The position numbers and the translations under genes were made by a program. The notes under the pieces were generated by a model. The model was given only the letters and a program-made list of their open reading frames with translations. It was not told where the DNA came from and did no database searches. Below, piece after piece: positions 44,271 to 53,419 of a stretch of 64,000 nt of DNA; the stretch's first letter is position 1, and every line of letters starts with the position of its first letter. The stretch lies in assembly GCA_029863305.1 (NCBI GenBank), contig JAOTVR010000003.1, forward strand, positions 37,210 through 101,209, in the 5' to 3' direction. The DNA comes from Gammaproteobacteria bacterium (GTDB lineage Bacteria > Pseudomonadota > Gammaproteobacteria > Steroidobacterales > Woeseiaceae).

Positions 44271-46349
44271 TCAGTCAGTAGATGAAAACCAGACTCTGAA
44301 CTCCGCGCCTGGCTCCGCATTGACCATGTCCACCTTGCCATTCATCGCCAATGTAAGCTGATGCACGATGGCGAGACCGATTCCCGTGCCAACAGTTTCG
44401 CGCGTGAGTTCCGATTCCGAGCGAAAGAAAAGCTGAAATATTTTTTTCATCTGGTCTTTCGGAATTCCGGGACCATGATCTCGAACTGAAAACAGGATCC
44501 GGTTATCGCCGGACCGATCGCTGCTGATCTCGATCAGCTTGTTCTCGGCGTTCCTGGAAAATTTGATGGCATTGTCTACCAGGTTGATGATGATCTGTGC
44601 GAAGCAATCCTCGTCTATCTCGATCGTCGCCTTTTCCGAATCGTTGTCCATCACGAAGCGCAGCTGGAAGCCTGCCCGTTCGATCTGGTTGGAGATTTTG
44701 GATCGGGTATTGTTCATCAGCTCGCCAACGTTGACAGGCTGAAGATCGAACTGCGGTTCGTTTCGCGTGATCCTGGCGAGTTGCAGGACATTTGAAATAA
44801 GCCGGGACAGACGCTCTGATTCGTCATGGATGAACTCGTAGTAGCTTTGCCGCTTGTCGTCGTCTGCCCAGCCTTCTTTGAGCATTTCTCCGTACATACG
44901 AATGGAGGTCAATGGCGATTTGAGTTCGTGGCTGACGGCCGAAACGAAATCCTGCTGTTGCCGCGCCAGGTTGATCTGACTCACACCCACCCGGTACAAG
45001 CTGAAAAAACCGCCCACAAATACGACCGCGAGTACGAGTGTGACCCAGGCGAGCACGCTCGCGCCAGGCCCTGGCGGCAGGCGTTGGATACTGAAGATCA
45101 ACTCCAGGCGATCCAATGGCGCGGTCAGGCGATTGCGGTACAGCAAAGCTCCATCCAGGTCCTCGGCAACGTTGGCATAAGCGGAATCGTCGCGGCCGCT
45201 GAATGTGTGGATCACGTCTTCCTGGTAGGCCACGATCAGGTTCGTCATGTCAGCCAGTGCGGTTTCCATGAAGCGCGCGCCGATAACGCCGCTGATGAAC
45301 TTCTCCTTATCCACGACCAGACCCTGGACGAATCGCTCACCATCCCGCCACACATTGCGGAACAGGACGAAGTGGCCGCTGTCGAGAAGGCTGAATTCGA
45401 ACGGATCGATTTCACTCTCGAATGTATTGATGCGAAGGTCCTGCGCAACGCTTACCCGTAGCGCGCTGTCCGCGAGTCGGGTCGCTTCCGGCATCGCGCT
45501 TTGCTCCCTGCGTTTGCTTCGGCTCCCGGGAGAAGCCGGACGACTGGCACCGGCCTGCTCCGGCGTGCCGCGACGCTCTGCCTCCTCGCTTTTCTGTTGC
45601 AGATCGGCATCGAGCTTCAGGTCGCTGACCTTGCCAATGCGATTGGCGGGCTCTCCCGCCCGATACGTCTCATCCGCTTCGTCATCCGCTCCTGCATAGT
45701 TCGCATTGAGTCGAGCCATTTGCCTGGGCGCATTCAACTGGTCGAAGATCTGCTGGCTGTAGCCTTCGGCCGGCTCTTCGGCCTCCTGCAGGGCCGGCTT
45801 CGGTTCGGCCAGTGACGATGCGACGCGACGAACGGCGCCGGCATCCTGCCGCGGCTGTACGAGGTGATTGTCGGCAAGAATCCTGTGGATTTCCTGCGCA
45901 AGACGCGCGCGCTGGGCATATTCGTTTTCGCCAATGCCGAGATTCGCTGCTTGTGCCGCTTCGGCAGGCAGGAGCGGCGTGCTGAAGACACCGTCGCTGT
46001 CAACTTGAAAGTAGCCCAACACGCCCGGCAAATCTTGCGCAACGGGGTAGGCAGACAATGGTGAATGCTGTACGAAGTTGGCGCCCGGATCACCGGAAAC
46101 GACCAGGAACGTGTAGTCTGTGAAAGAACGGGCGTCCGCTGTACCGATCATTTCTGTGAGACGAACATCGATACGGCGCGTCAGTTCTTCGGCATCGCCC
46201 CGATGCTGATGAAAGGCTTCCCATTTCAGTTGGCCGTAGGTTTGCCAGACCAGGACCGCTGTCGGCACGGCGAGCGCCAGAAAAAACAGCGCCAGCAGAT
46301 TTCGCAACCGGCCCTTGTCCAGGCCTTTGACAAGTGTGTCGGGCAACAC
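44271..46349 (-). CDS. Large sensor histidine kinase
   Basis: This 692-residue kinase has a transmembrane helix near residues 15-35 and another near 420-440. Between them is a large periplasmic region of about 380 residues that includes a charged, low-complexity stretch (roughly 185-300, rich in Glu, Ala and Arg). The cytoplasmic part has phosphoacceptor H474 in V-S-H-E-L-K-S-P-L-T, N-box N-L-V-D-N-A-I-K-F, and G boxes D-H-G-P-G-I and G-T-G-I-G-L-A-I. It starts 3 nt after the regulator gene. The pair is divergent from pspA, so it probably senses an envelope or membrane stress; this is inferred from position. Confidence 0.88.
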   Translation of the reverse strand: MLPDTLVKGLDKGRLRNLLALFFLALAVPTAVLVWQTYGQLKWEAFHQHRGDAEELTRRIDVRLTEMIGTADARSFTDYTFLVVSGDPGANFVQHSPLSAYPVAQDLPGVLGYFQVDSDGVFSTPLLPAEAAQAANLGIGENEYAQRARLAQEIHRILADNHLVQPRQDAGAVRRVASSLAEPKPALQEAEEPAEGYSQQIFDQLNAPRQMARLNANYAGADDEADETYRAGEPANRIGKVSDLKLDADLQQKSEEAERRGTPEQAGASRPASPGSRSKRREQSAMPEATRLADSALRVSVAQDLRINTFESEIDPFEFSLLDSGHFVLFRNVWRDGERFVQGLVVDKEKFISGVIGARFMETALADMTNLIVAYQEDVIHTFSGRDDSAYANVAEDLDGALLYRNRLTAPLDRLELIFSIQRLPPGPGASVLAWVTLVLAVVFVGGFFSLYRVGVSQINLARQQQDFVSAVSHELKSPLTSIRMYGEMLKEGWADDDKRQSYYEFIHDESERLSRLISNVLQLARITRNEPQFDLQPVNVGELMNNTRSKISNQIERAGFQLRFVMDNDSEKATIEIDEDCFAQIIINLVDNAIKFSRNAENKLIEISSDRSGDNRILFSVRDHGPGIPKDQMKKIFQLFFRSESELTRETVGTGIGLAIVHQLTLAMNGKVDMVNAEPGAEFRVWFSSTD

Positions 46350-46352
46350 AGT

Positions 46353-47054
46353 CTAACCCTCCGTCACGAGCCGGTAGCCGGCGCCACGCACCGTAATGAG
46401 CCTCTCAGGCGTCTTCGGATCGGCCTCGATCTTGCGACGCAGCTTCGCGATGTGGATATCAACAGTTCTCGTCTCGAGGTCGAGGCCGCGGGCATAGCCC
46501 CAGACCTTCGACAGCAGTTCCTCTCTTGAAACCGGCCGCTCGGAATTTCGGGCGAGGTAACTCAGGACCTCGACTTCGCGTTTGGTGAAAGCGATCTCCT
46601 TGCTACCGTGCAGTCCGGAGAGATTTTCGGTGTCGATATCGATGTCGCCGATGCTTAGCGTCCTCGCCTGTTCAAGGCCGGCCTGAGAGCGGCGCAGAAC
46701 TGCTTCGATCCTCAATACCAGCTGCTGGATCGAGAACGGCTTCGGCACGTAGTCGTCGGCGCCGAGCTTGAGCCCCTGAACAATGTCTTCATCCGATGTC
46801 CTGGCCGTCAACATGATGATCGCTTGACTGCGGTCAACCGCCCGAATCCGATCACAGATTGTGTAGCCATCCATGCCCGGCAACATGATGTCGAGCAGAA
46901 TCAGTTCGAACTTGCCGGTGAGTGCCTTGTCGAGGCCCTCCGGTCCGGTTGCGGCGAAGTCTACGTCATAGCCGTGAAATACGAGCACGTCGATCAGGCC
47001 TGTACGTATGGCCTCTTCGTCTTCGACAACCAGTATGCGTATGCGTCTGTTCAT
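46353..47054 (-). CDS. OmpR-family response regulator
   Basis: This 233-residue regulator has a receiver domain with E11/D12 acidic residues, phosphoacceptor D55 in L-I-L-L-D-I-M-L-P-G and K105 in V-P-K-P-F. A winged-helix DNA-binding domain follows, with F-T-K-R-E-V-E-V-L and R-G-A-G-Y-R-L. It partners the kinase encoded 3 nt downstream. The 167-nt divergent region to pspA contains an 11-bp tandem repeat that is a candidate binding site, so both operons may be its targets. Confidence 0.92.
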   Translation of the reverse strand: MNRRIRILVVEDEEAIRTGLIDVLVFHGYDVDFAATGPEGLDKALTGKFELILLDIMLPGMDGYTICDRIRAVDRSQAIIMLTARTSDEDIVQGLKLGADDYVPKPFSIQQLVLRIEAVLRRSQAGLEQARTLSIGDIDIDTENLSGLHGSKEIAFTKREVEVLSYLARNSERPVSREELLSKVWGYARGLDLETRTVDIHIAKLRRKIEADPKTPERLITVRGAGYRLVTEG

Positions 47055-47100
47055 CAGGTGCTCAGGCTAGCACCTTGGCGCCGCTTGATGAGAGGCTCCA

Positions 47101-47122
47101 TGTAACGTTTTTGTAAATTCCG
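47101..47122. promoter_or_regulatory. 11-bp direct repeat between response regulator and pspA
   Basis: TGTAACGTTTT is followed by TGTAAATTCCG, two TGTAA half-sites exactly 11 bp apart, the spacing expected for OmpR/PhoB-family dimers. It lies 47 nt upstream of the regulator start and 100 nt upstream of pspA, in an otherwise A+T-rich divergent region. It could control both directions. Confidence 0.4.
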
Positions 47123-47221
47123 GCCCGCCGATTTTACCAATTCATGTCTTATTAAACGCCCCGCCGCTGCCTAGTATTTCTCCATCGTTCATTTCGACCG
47201 GACAAGTGAGGAGACGACACC

Positions 47222-47776
47222 ATGGCATTAATTAATCGCATATCGCGACTGTTCAGAGCGGACCTGCATGCAGTTCTCGACCAGATCGAGGAACCCGAAG
47301 CGTTGCTGAAGCAGGCCGTTCGCGACATGGAAGATGAGCTTGCCGCCTGCCAACAGCGCATCGCCCTGTGCGCCCACGACCAGGCGGCATTGAGTATGCG
47401 CAGGAGTGAAGTTGAAAAAGCAATCTCCGAATTCGACGCGCAGCTCGATCTCTGCTTCGAGTCCGATCAAGACGATCTCGCCAGGAAGCTCATCCGGAAG
47501 AAGCTGGAGGCGGAGCGTCTCTATAAGCGCCTCAACGCCAGACACGCAGCGAACGAAGAATATCTCGATGAGCAGCGAACGACGTTCGAGCAGAACGACG
47601 CAACACTCGACAGCCTGCGGCAAAAAGCCGAGCTGTTCGCGCACCGCCCTGCCGTGCGTAGCGACGCTGGCTCGGAGTTCGATGACACCAGGTGGATGGC
47701 CAGGGACATGGCCGTCGGCGAAGACGAGGTCGAAATCGCCTATCTGCGTGAGAAGAGCACAAGGAGTGTGTCATGA
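47222..47776 (+). CDS. PspA/IM30 family protein
   Basis: This 184-residue, almost wholly alpha-helical protein begins with an amphipathic segment (L-I-N-R-I-S-R-L-F-R-A-D-L) and then D-Q-I-E-E-P-E-A-L-L-K-Q-A-V-R-D-M, the N-terminal hallmark of PspA/Vipp1. Long coiled-coil helices follow to about residue 150. It is shorter than E. coli PspA (222). GAGGAG precedes the ATG. Such proteins polymerise on damaged membranes. It is the first gene of an operon with a small membrane protein and a von Willebrand A protein; no pspBC or pspF is present, so control is likely through the divergent two-component system. Confidence 0.85.
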   Translation: MALINRISRLFRADLHAVLDQIEEPEALLKQAVRDMEDELAACQQRIALCAHDQAALSMRRSEVEKAISEFDAQLDLCFESDQDDLARKLIRKKLEAERLYKRLNARHAANEEYLDEQRTTFEQNDATLDSLRQKAELFAHRPAVRSDAGSEFDDTRWMARDMAVGEDEVEIAYLREKSTRSVS

Positions 47777-48339
47777 AACGTCCTTCGTTCTTTCACGGCG
47801 TGATCGTTGCCGCGGTTCTTGGCTTCTTCGCCAGCGCAGTTGCCGCGACATTGACCCCTTTCATTGGTTTGGGTGCCGCCCTGCGCCTGGTCATTCCGGC
47901 ATTGGCGCTTGCTTATCTACTGTATCTCGTGACGCGCAGCACAGAGCGCGTCGGCCGCATAACGACGCTGTCGTTATGGGGCACGCTGGCTGCCGCAACC
48001 TGGTGGGTAGCGCCACCGCTGCCGCTTTACTTGCTGATCCACGTTGGCGCCATCTGGTTGATTCGCTCCCTGTACTTCTACTCGGGCGTATTGCCGGCCT
48101 TGATGGATTTCGGCCTCAACGCGTTGAGCGTCTCCGCCGCGGTCTGGGCGGCGACCCGCTCAGGCAGCGTGTTTCTGGCCAGTTGGTGCTTCTTCCTGGT
48201 GCAGGCACTGTTCGTCATGATTCCGCCGGCCATAAAGCGCCCGCAAGTCAGGCAGCGGAGCGCGGCAGCCGGCAACGAGAGATTCGAGCACGCGAGGCGC
48301 CAGGCCGATCAGGCGTTGCGCCAGTTGTTCACGCAATAA
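47773..48339 (+). CDS. Hypothetical multi-pass membrane protein
   Basis: This 188-residue protein has about five hydrophobic helices (roughly residues 8-30, 35-55, 65-80, 82-100 and 125-155) and a basic cytoplasmic C-terminus. Its ATG overlaps the pspA stop (ATGA), so it is translated together with PspA and may anchor it to the membrane. I recognise no family domain. The next gene, a von Willebrand A protein, starts 34 nt downstream. Confidence 0.75.
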   Translation: MKRPSFFHGVIVAAVLGFFASAVAATLTPFIGLGAALRLVIPALALAYLLYLVTRSTERVGRITTLSLWGTLAAATWWVAPPLPLYLLIHVGAIWLIRSLYFYSGVLPALMDFGLNALSVSAAVWAATRSGSVFLASWCFFLVQALFVMIPPAIKRPQVRQRSAAAGNERFEHARRQADQALRQLFTQ

Positions 48340-48373
48340 TTTCTTCCCTGAACCTAGCAAGAGGAATTGAGTC

Positions 48374-49564
48374 ATGAAAACCAAACTATTGGGCATTGCC
48401 CTTTTCGGACTTACGCTGGCCACCGTGGTCTATTATCCGCAACTCATGGCCAGGAATGCCGGCGCTGATGCAACGATCAATCATCACCTCACCGCCAGCG
48501 AAAACCCCAGGGTTGACGTCGTGTTCGTGCTGGATACGACCGGCAGCATGGGCGGTCTGATCCAAACGGCCAAGGAGAAGATCTGGTCGATCGCGACGAC
48601 CATGGCTTCGGCACAGCAGGCGCCGGAAATCCGCATCGGACTGGTCGCGTATCGTGACCGCGGCGATTCTTATGTAACCAAGGTCGTTGATCTGTCCGCT
48701 GATCTCGATTCGATTTACGCAACATTGATGGACTTCGAAGCGAATGGCGGTGGCGACACACCGGAAAGTGTCAACCAGGCGCTGTATGACGCGGTCCACA
48801 AGATGTCCTGGAGCCAGGAAGACCGGGCGTACCGGGCGATCTTTCTTGTCGGTGATGCGCCGCCGCACATGGATTACAACGAAGTGCGTTACCCTGAGAT
48901 CGTCGCATCGGCCCGGGGGAAAGGCATTGTAATCAATACGATACAGTGCGGTGATATTCCGTCGGCGGTCGGGCCCTGGACGCAGATCGCCAGTCTGAGC
49001 AACGGTGAATTCTTCCAGGTCGAACAGGCTGGCGGGGCCGTGGCATTCACGACGCCTTACGACGAGAAGATTGCCGAGCTGTCGGCAAAACTCGACGATA
49101 CGCGACTCTATTATGGTACAGAGGAACAGAAGGAACGCATGCAGGGCAAAGTAGCAGCGACCGACAAGCTTCATGAGGGCGCATCAATTGCGTCCCGCGC
49201 GCGGCGTGGCGCTTTCAATGCATCGGCTGGCGGAAGGACAAATCTTCTGGGAGAAAACGAACTGGTCGCGGCGTACGCGAGCGGCAGCATCGATCTCAAC
49301 GAACTCGACGAAGACGCACTACCAGCGGCACTGAAACCCATGGCACCCGCGGCGCAGGAGGCCTATGTCGCGGAACTCGCCGAAAAACGAGAAGATCTGT
49401 ACCGCCAGATCAAGGAATTGGCCCAGGACCGCGATGGCTATCTCGCCAGGAAGGTCGACGAAGCCGGCGGCCTGAAGAGCTCGCTGGATCAGAAGCTGTA
49501 TGATGCGGTCAAGGATCAGGCTGGTGCCGCAGGACTCGATTACGAAGACGGTCCTGCGTACTGA
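48374..49564 (+). CDS. Secreted or anchored von Willebrand factor A domain protein
   Basis: This 396-residue protein has an N-terminal signal peptide or anchor (about residues 4-22). The vWA domain runs from about residue 46 to 240 with an intact MIDAS motif D54-T-T-G-S58-M-G, so it should bind a divalent metal. The C-terminal part is acidic and helical. The domain is commonly a protein-protein interaction scaffold. It ends the pspA operon and is followed by a strong terminator. Role in envelope stress is inferred from context. Confidence 0.83.
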   Translation: MKTKLLGIALFGLTLATVVYYPQLMARNAGADATINHHLTASENPRVDVVFVLDTTGSMGGLIQTAKEKIWSIATTMASAQQAPEIRIGLVAYRDRGDSYVTKVVDLSADLDSIYATLMDFEANGGGDTPESVNQALYDAVHKMSWSQEDRAYRAIFLVGDAPPHMDYNEVRYPEIVASARGKGIVINTIQCGDIPSAVGPWTQIASLSNGEFFQVEQAGGAVAFTTPYDEKIAELSAKLDDTRLYYGTEEQKERMQGKVAATDKLHEGASIASRARRGAFNASAGGRTNLLGENELVAAYASGSIDLNELDEDALPAALKPMAPAAQEAYVAELAEKREDLYRQIKELAQDRDGYLARKVDEAGGLKSSLDQKLYDAVKDQAGAAGLDYEDGPAY

Positions 49565-49570
49565 TTCACA

Positions 49571-49596
49571 CGGTCGACCTCCGCTGAGGTCGACCG
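49571..49596 (+). terminator. Strong hairpin terminator after the pspA operon
   Basis: CGGTCGACCTC and GAGGTCGACCG form a perfect 11-bp stem with a CGCT loop. A pyrimidine-rich tract (TTCCTTCGGTCTTCGTT) follows. It begins 7 nt after the vWA stop. Confidence 0.75.
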
Positions 49597-49839
49597 TTCC
49601 TTCGGTCTTCGTTATGGCCTATATGGCTGATTGATCACATATATCTGTTCCTCTATGAATGCGAATAATTGCCGTGGTCGAATTAGACCATTTATGCCCT
49701 CGACGGCCGCCGCAAATAGGCGTACCATTCGGGCAGTTCGCGTAACTCCGCTTGGGCGGTGAAGGGACTCGAATACTGCCAGGCTGGGCCGTCGCGCCGA
49801 TTAATCGACACTGAATGGGAGGGGCACCCGGCCAGTACG

Positions 49840-50607
49840 ATGGACAGCAACCTAGATCGAGACAATCTCCACAAGATTGTCATTCTGAATCCGAAAGGCG
49901 GTTCGGGCAAAACAACACTCGCAACCAATCTTGCCAGTTTCTTTGCGCTGCGCGGACCTCCTCCGACACTGATCGACTGCGATCCGCACGGTTACAGCAT
50001 GCGCTGGCTGAGCAATCGCTCACCACAGCGACCCAAGGTTTACGGCGTCGAAGCATACGAACACTGCACTCATGCAGGAAAAAGTTCGCAGCTGCACGGC
50101 TGGCCAGGTTCGAGTCATCTGATCGTCGACCTCCCCGCCGCGCTTCCGGACGACCAGCTCTACTATCAGACCTACGACGCGAACAGCATATTGATTCCCA
50201 TCATGCCGTCGGAAATCGATATTTATTCGGCTGCACGCTTTATCGCTGATCTGATGCTCGTTGCTCAATTCGACCGGCGCAACCGCAATCTTGCGATCGT
50301 TGCCAATCGCACGCGAAAAAACACCCGGAGTTTTCGCATGCTCATGCGATTCCTGACGAGCCTGGACATTCCGATCATCGCGCAACTGCGTGACAGCCAG
50401 AATTACGTGTACGCCGCCGCCTGCGGTATCGGCATCCACGAGATGCCCGCGCACAGGGTCAAGCAGGATATCGAGCAGATGGACCGCATTATCACCTGGC
50501 TCGATAACTGGCGCATGCGACGTCTGGATGCAGTCGCTTCAGCCCGATACGAACACGTTCCGCGCGCCGAGGTACTGACTCCGGCTCTGGTCAAACACGA
50601 CCGTTAG
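49840..50607 (+). CDS. Orphan ParA-like ATPase
   Basis: This protein of about 255 residues is a deviant-Walker ATPase: K-G-G-S-G-K-T-T lies near residues 19-26, D-C-D-P-H near 50 and a Walker B-like H-L-I-V-D-L-P-A near 97. I use ATG 49840, 13 nt after GAGGGGC; a GTG at 49759 is the main alternative. No parB or cargo gene is adjacent, and chromosome-partition parA is normally near gidA/gidB, which are absent. It may position a protein complex instead. Its stop overlaps the convergent spoVR stop by 4 nt. Confidence 0.8.
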   Translation: MDSNLDRDNLHKIVILNPKGGSGKTTLATNLASFFALRGPPPTLIDCDPHGYSMRWLSNRSPQRPKVYGVEAYEHCTHAGKSSQLHGWPGSSHLIVDLPAALPDDQLYYQTYDANSILIPIMPSEIDIYSAARFIADLMLVAQFDRRNRNLAIVANRTRKNTRSFRMLMRFLTSLDIPIIAQLRDSQNYVYAAACGIGIHEMPAHRVKQDIEQMDRIITWLDNWRMRRLDAVASARYEHVPRAEVLTPALVKHDR

Positions 50608-52151
50608 CTCACTGACTTGGATTTACTGCCCTCTCCGGCGTCGATCCATACCTTTTCGTCGTTGCAATGGTAGGCGCGATGAATTTCGTCGTCCCGTAAG
50701 GACTGCAGATGCACGTCAAAGCGCCACAGGCGATGCACGTGCTTCAGAACCTCCCTGGCATCGTCTTCATCAAGCGGAACACGATCCCGTTGCAGGTGCT
50801 TCAGAGTGATCGAGCGATCGCCTCGCAGTGACACCTCCCAAACCTGAATATCGGGCTCCTGCTTGCTGAGGTTGTACTGGTCAGCCAGTTCTTCCCGAAC
50901 GCGCCGGTAACCATCATCGTCATGGATCGCCGTGACCTGGATCGCCCGGTCGGCATCGTCATCGAGAATGCTGAACAATTTCAGATCGCGTATCACTTTC
51001 GGTGTCAGGTACTGAAGAATGAAGCTCTCATCCTTGTAGTTGGCCATAGCGTGATGCACTGTCTCGAGCCAGTCAGCACCGGCATACTGCGTGGAAAAAC
51101 GCCGGTCCTCGTCGGTCGGGCTTTCACAAACGCGGCGGATGTCCGAGAACATCGCGAACCCCAATGTGTAGGGATTGATGCCGGAGTAGTACGGTGAATC
51201 GAAGTCCGGCTGATAGACAACGTTTGTATGAGACTGCAAAAACTCGAGAATATTGCCTTCGGTGATCAGACCTTCGTCATACAGATCATTCATCAGGTTG
51301 TAGTGCCAGAAAGTCGCCCAGCCTTCATTCATGATCTTGGTCTGGCGCTGTGGATAGTAGTAAACGGCAATCTTGCGAACGATGCGCACGATCTCGCGTT
51401 CCCAGGGTTCGAGCAGCGGAGCGTTCTTCTCGATAAAGTACAACAGGTTTTCCTGCGGCTCGGACGGGAACCGCGGCCATTTCTCTTTATCCTTCTTTTT
51501 CTTCTTCGGAATGGTCCGCCAAAGATCGTTGACCTGTTGCTGAAGGTAGTCTTCACGTTCTTTCTGGCGTTTCTTTTCCTCTTCCCCTGATATCGGACGA
51601 GGACGCCGAAATCGGTCGACACCGAGGTTCATGAGTGCGTGACAGGAATCGAGCAACGCCTCCACGGCATCCACGCCATGACGCTCCTCACATTCGCTGA
51701 TGTAGTCTCTGGCGAACAGAACGTAGTTAACGATCGCGCTCGCGTCGGTCCATTCGCGGAACAGATAGTTGCCCTTGAAAAAGGAATTGTGACCGAAGCA
51801 GGCATGCGCAATAACCAGTGCCTGCAGCGTCATGTTGTTTTCTTCCATCAGATAGGCAATACACGGATTCGAATTGATCACGAGTTCGTAGGCCAGACCA
51901 ATATGGCCCTTGCGATAACGTTGTTCGGTGCTCAGGTATTGTTTGCCGAATGACCAGTGGTGATAGCCGACAGGCATACCGACGGACGAATAGGCATCCA
52001 TCATCTGATCGGCCGAGATAATTTCGATCTGATTGGGATAGGTATCGAGATGGTACTTTTCAGCGGCGATACGACCGATTTCCCTTTCGAAAGTATCCAA
52101 CGCCTCGAACGTCCACTCCGATCCCTCGGCAATCGGTTCGCGTTTGCTCAC
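50604..52151 (-). CDS. SpoVR family protein
   Basis: This 515-residue protein matches the SpoVR/YcgB family in length and motifs: H-H-W-S-F-G-K near residue 63, [11 protein letters not shown] near 115 and N-E-G-W-A-T-F-W-H near 275. A lysine-rich linker (K-K-K-K-K) lies near residue 215. Function is unknown even in E. coli. It is the third gene of prkA-yeaH-spoVR; its start overlaps the yeaH stop (ATGA at 52148-52151). The whole module is linked to starvation and stationary-phase stress in enterobacteria. Confidence 0.93.
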   Translation of the reverse strand: MSKREPIAEGSEWTFEALDTFEREIGRIAAEKYHLDTYPNQIEIISADQMMDAYSSVGMPVGYHHWSFGKQYLSTEQRYRKGHIGLAYELVINSNPCIAYLMEENNMTLQALVIAHACFGHNSFFKGNYLFREWTDASAIVNYVLFARDYISECEERHGVDAVEALLDSCHALMNLGVDRFRRPRPISGEEEKKRQKEREDYLQQQVNDLWRTIPKKKKKDKEKWPRFPSEPQENLLYFIEKNAPLLEPWEREIVRIVRKIAVYYYPQRQTKIMNEGWATFWHYNLMNDLYDEGLITEGNILEFLQSHTNVVYQPDFDSPYYSGINPYTLGFAMFSDIRRVCESPTDEDRRFSTQYAGADWLETVHHAMANYKDESFILQYLTPKVIRDLKLFSILDDDADRAIQVTAIHDDDGYRRVREELADQYNLSKQEPDIQVWEVSLRGDRSITLKHLQRDRVPLDEDDAREVLKHVHRLWRFDVHLQSLRDDEIHRAYHCNDEKVWIDAGEGSKSKSVS

Positions 52152-53413
52152 GTTGACTTCCTTTCGAACAAGTCGCGAAACACCGGGAAGATGTCCGCCG
52201 GTTCCTTCACGTTGCGCATGGCAAAGCGGTCCGGAAACAGCTCCGGGATGTCACTGTACGTCTGCCAGAGTTCCTGTTCCCTGCCCGATGAAATTTCCAC
52301 ATATGCGAAGTACTGCACCAACGGCAACAGGCTCTTGACCAGCCAGTCGCGGCATTTCGGCGAATCGTCCTGCCAGTTCTCTCCGTCGGAGGCCTGAGCA
52401 GCGTAGATATTCCAGCTTTCGGTCGGATAACGCTCACGAACAATCGTATTCATCAGCTCGAGGGCGCTCGATACGACCGTGCCACCGGTCTCGCGGGAGT
52501 AGAAAAACTCCTCTTCGTCCACCTCGTCCGCCTTGGTGTGGTGGCGGATAAAGACCACTTCGGTTTTTTCGTAGTGCCGCTTGAGAAAAAGATGCAGCAA
52601 TACGAAAAATCGCTTCGCGAGGTCTTTGATGTCCTGCGTCATGGAACCGGAAACGTCCATCAGACAAAACATGACCGCGCTCGTGGTGGGTGTCGGTTGC
52701 TGAATCATATTGTTATAGCGCAGATCGAAATCGTCGAGGAAAGGAATCTGATTCACGCGCCGCTGCGCACGCTCTAGCTTCGCCGTGAGCTCACGGCGCT
52801 TCGCAGACCCGTCCTCATCATCGTCGAGTGCTTCGAGCTCTTGCTCCAGCCCTTTGATCTCGCGACGCATTGCGCCGCCTAAGGCAATACGCCTGGCCTT
52901 GGCGCCGCGGAGCGATTGCACGACGTTCAGTCGGGCCGGAATGCCCTCGCGCTGATAGCCGCCTTTGACAAGTTTGTAGGAATCGGAATCTTTGAGTTGC
53001 TTGCGAACGAGATTCGGCAGTTCCAGGTCCTCGAACATGAAATCGAGGAATTCCTGCTGGTTGAGTTCAAATACGAACTCGTCCATGCCCTCGCCCTGGT
53101 TGCTGGCTTTACCGCCACCGCCACCGCCACCGCCGCTCGGTCGGTCAATACGGTCGCCACGAACAAACTCCTTGTTGCCGGGAAGGACGCGACGCTGTTT
53201 ACCGCCTTTGCCTTGCCGGAAGATCGGCTCGGAAATGTCCTTCCTGGGTATCGAGATCTCTTCGCCTCGATCCATGTCCGTGATGCTGCGTTTGCTGACT
53301 GCATCAGTCACCGCTTCCTTGATGTGCTTGCGGAATCGCTTCAGGAAGCGCTGGCGGTTAACGGCGCTTTTCTGTTTACCCTGTTGCCGCCGATCGATAA
53401 TGAGGAATGCCAT
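52148..53413 (-). CDS. yeaH: YeaH/YhbH family (DUF444) protein
   Basis: This 421-residue DUF444 protein has a basic N-terminus, a central glycine run (G-G-G-G-G-G-G-K near residue 97) and a C-terminal vWA-like domain with D-V-S-G-S-M near residue 252. The family partners the PrkA kinase. The gene starts 6 nt after prkA and overlaps spoVR. The glycine tract encoded near 53110-53135 is a repeated CCGCCA stretch and may be length-variable. Confidence 0.93.
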   Translation of the reverse strand: MAFLIIDRRQQGKQKSAVNRQRFLKRFRKHIKEAVTDAVSKRSITDMDRGEEISIPRKDISEPIFRQGKGGKQRRVLPGNKEFVRGDRIDRPSGGGGGGGGKASNQGEGMDEFVFELNQQEFLDFMFEDLELPNLVRKQLKDSDSYKLVKGGYQREGIPARLNVVQSLRGAKARRIALGGAMRREIKGLEQELEALDDDEDGSAKRRELTAKLERAQRRVNQIPFLDDFDLRYNNMIQQPTPTTSAVMFCLMDVSGSMTQDIKDLAKRFFVLLHLFLKRHYEKTEVVFIRHHTKADEVDEEEFFYSRETGGTVVSSALELMNTIVRERYPTESWNIYAAQASDGENWQDDSPKCRDWLVKSLLPLVQYFAYVEISSGREQELWQTYSDIPELFPDRFAMRNVKEPADIFPVFRDLFERKST

Positions 53414-53419
53414 GACTCG

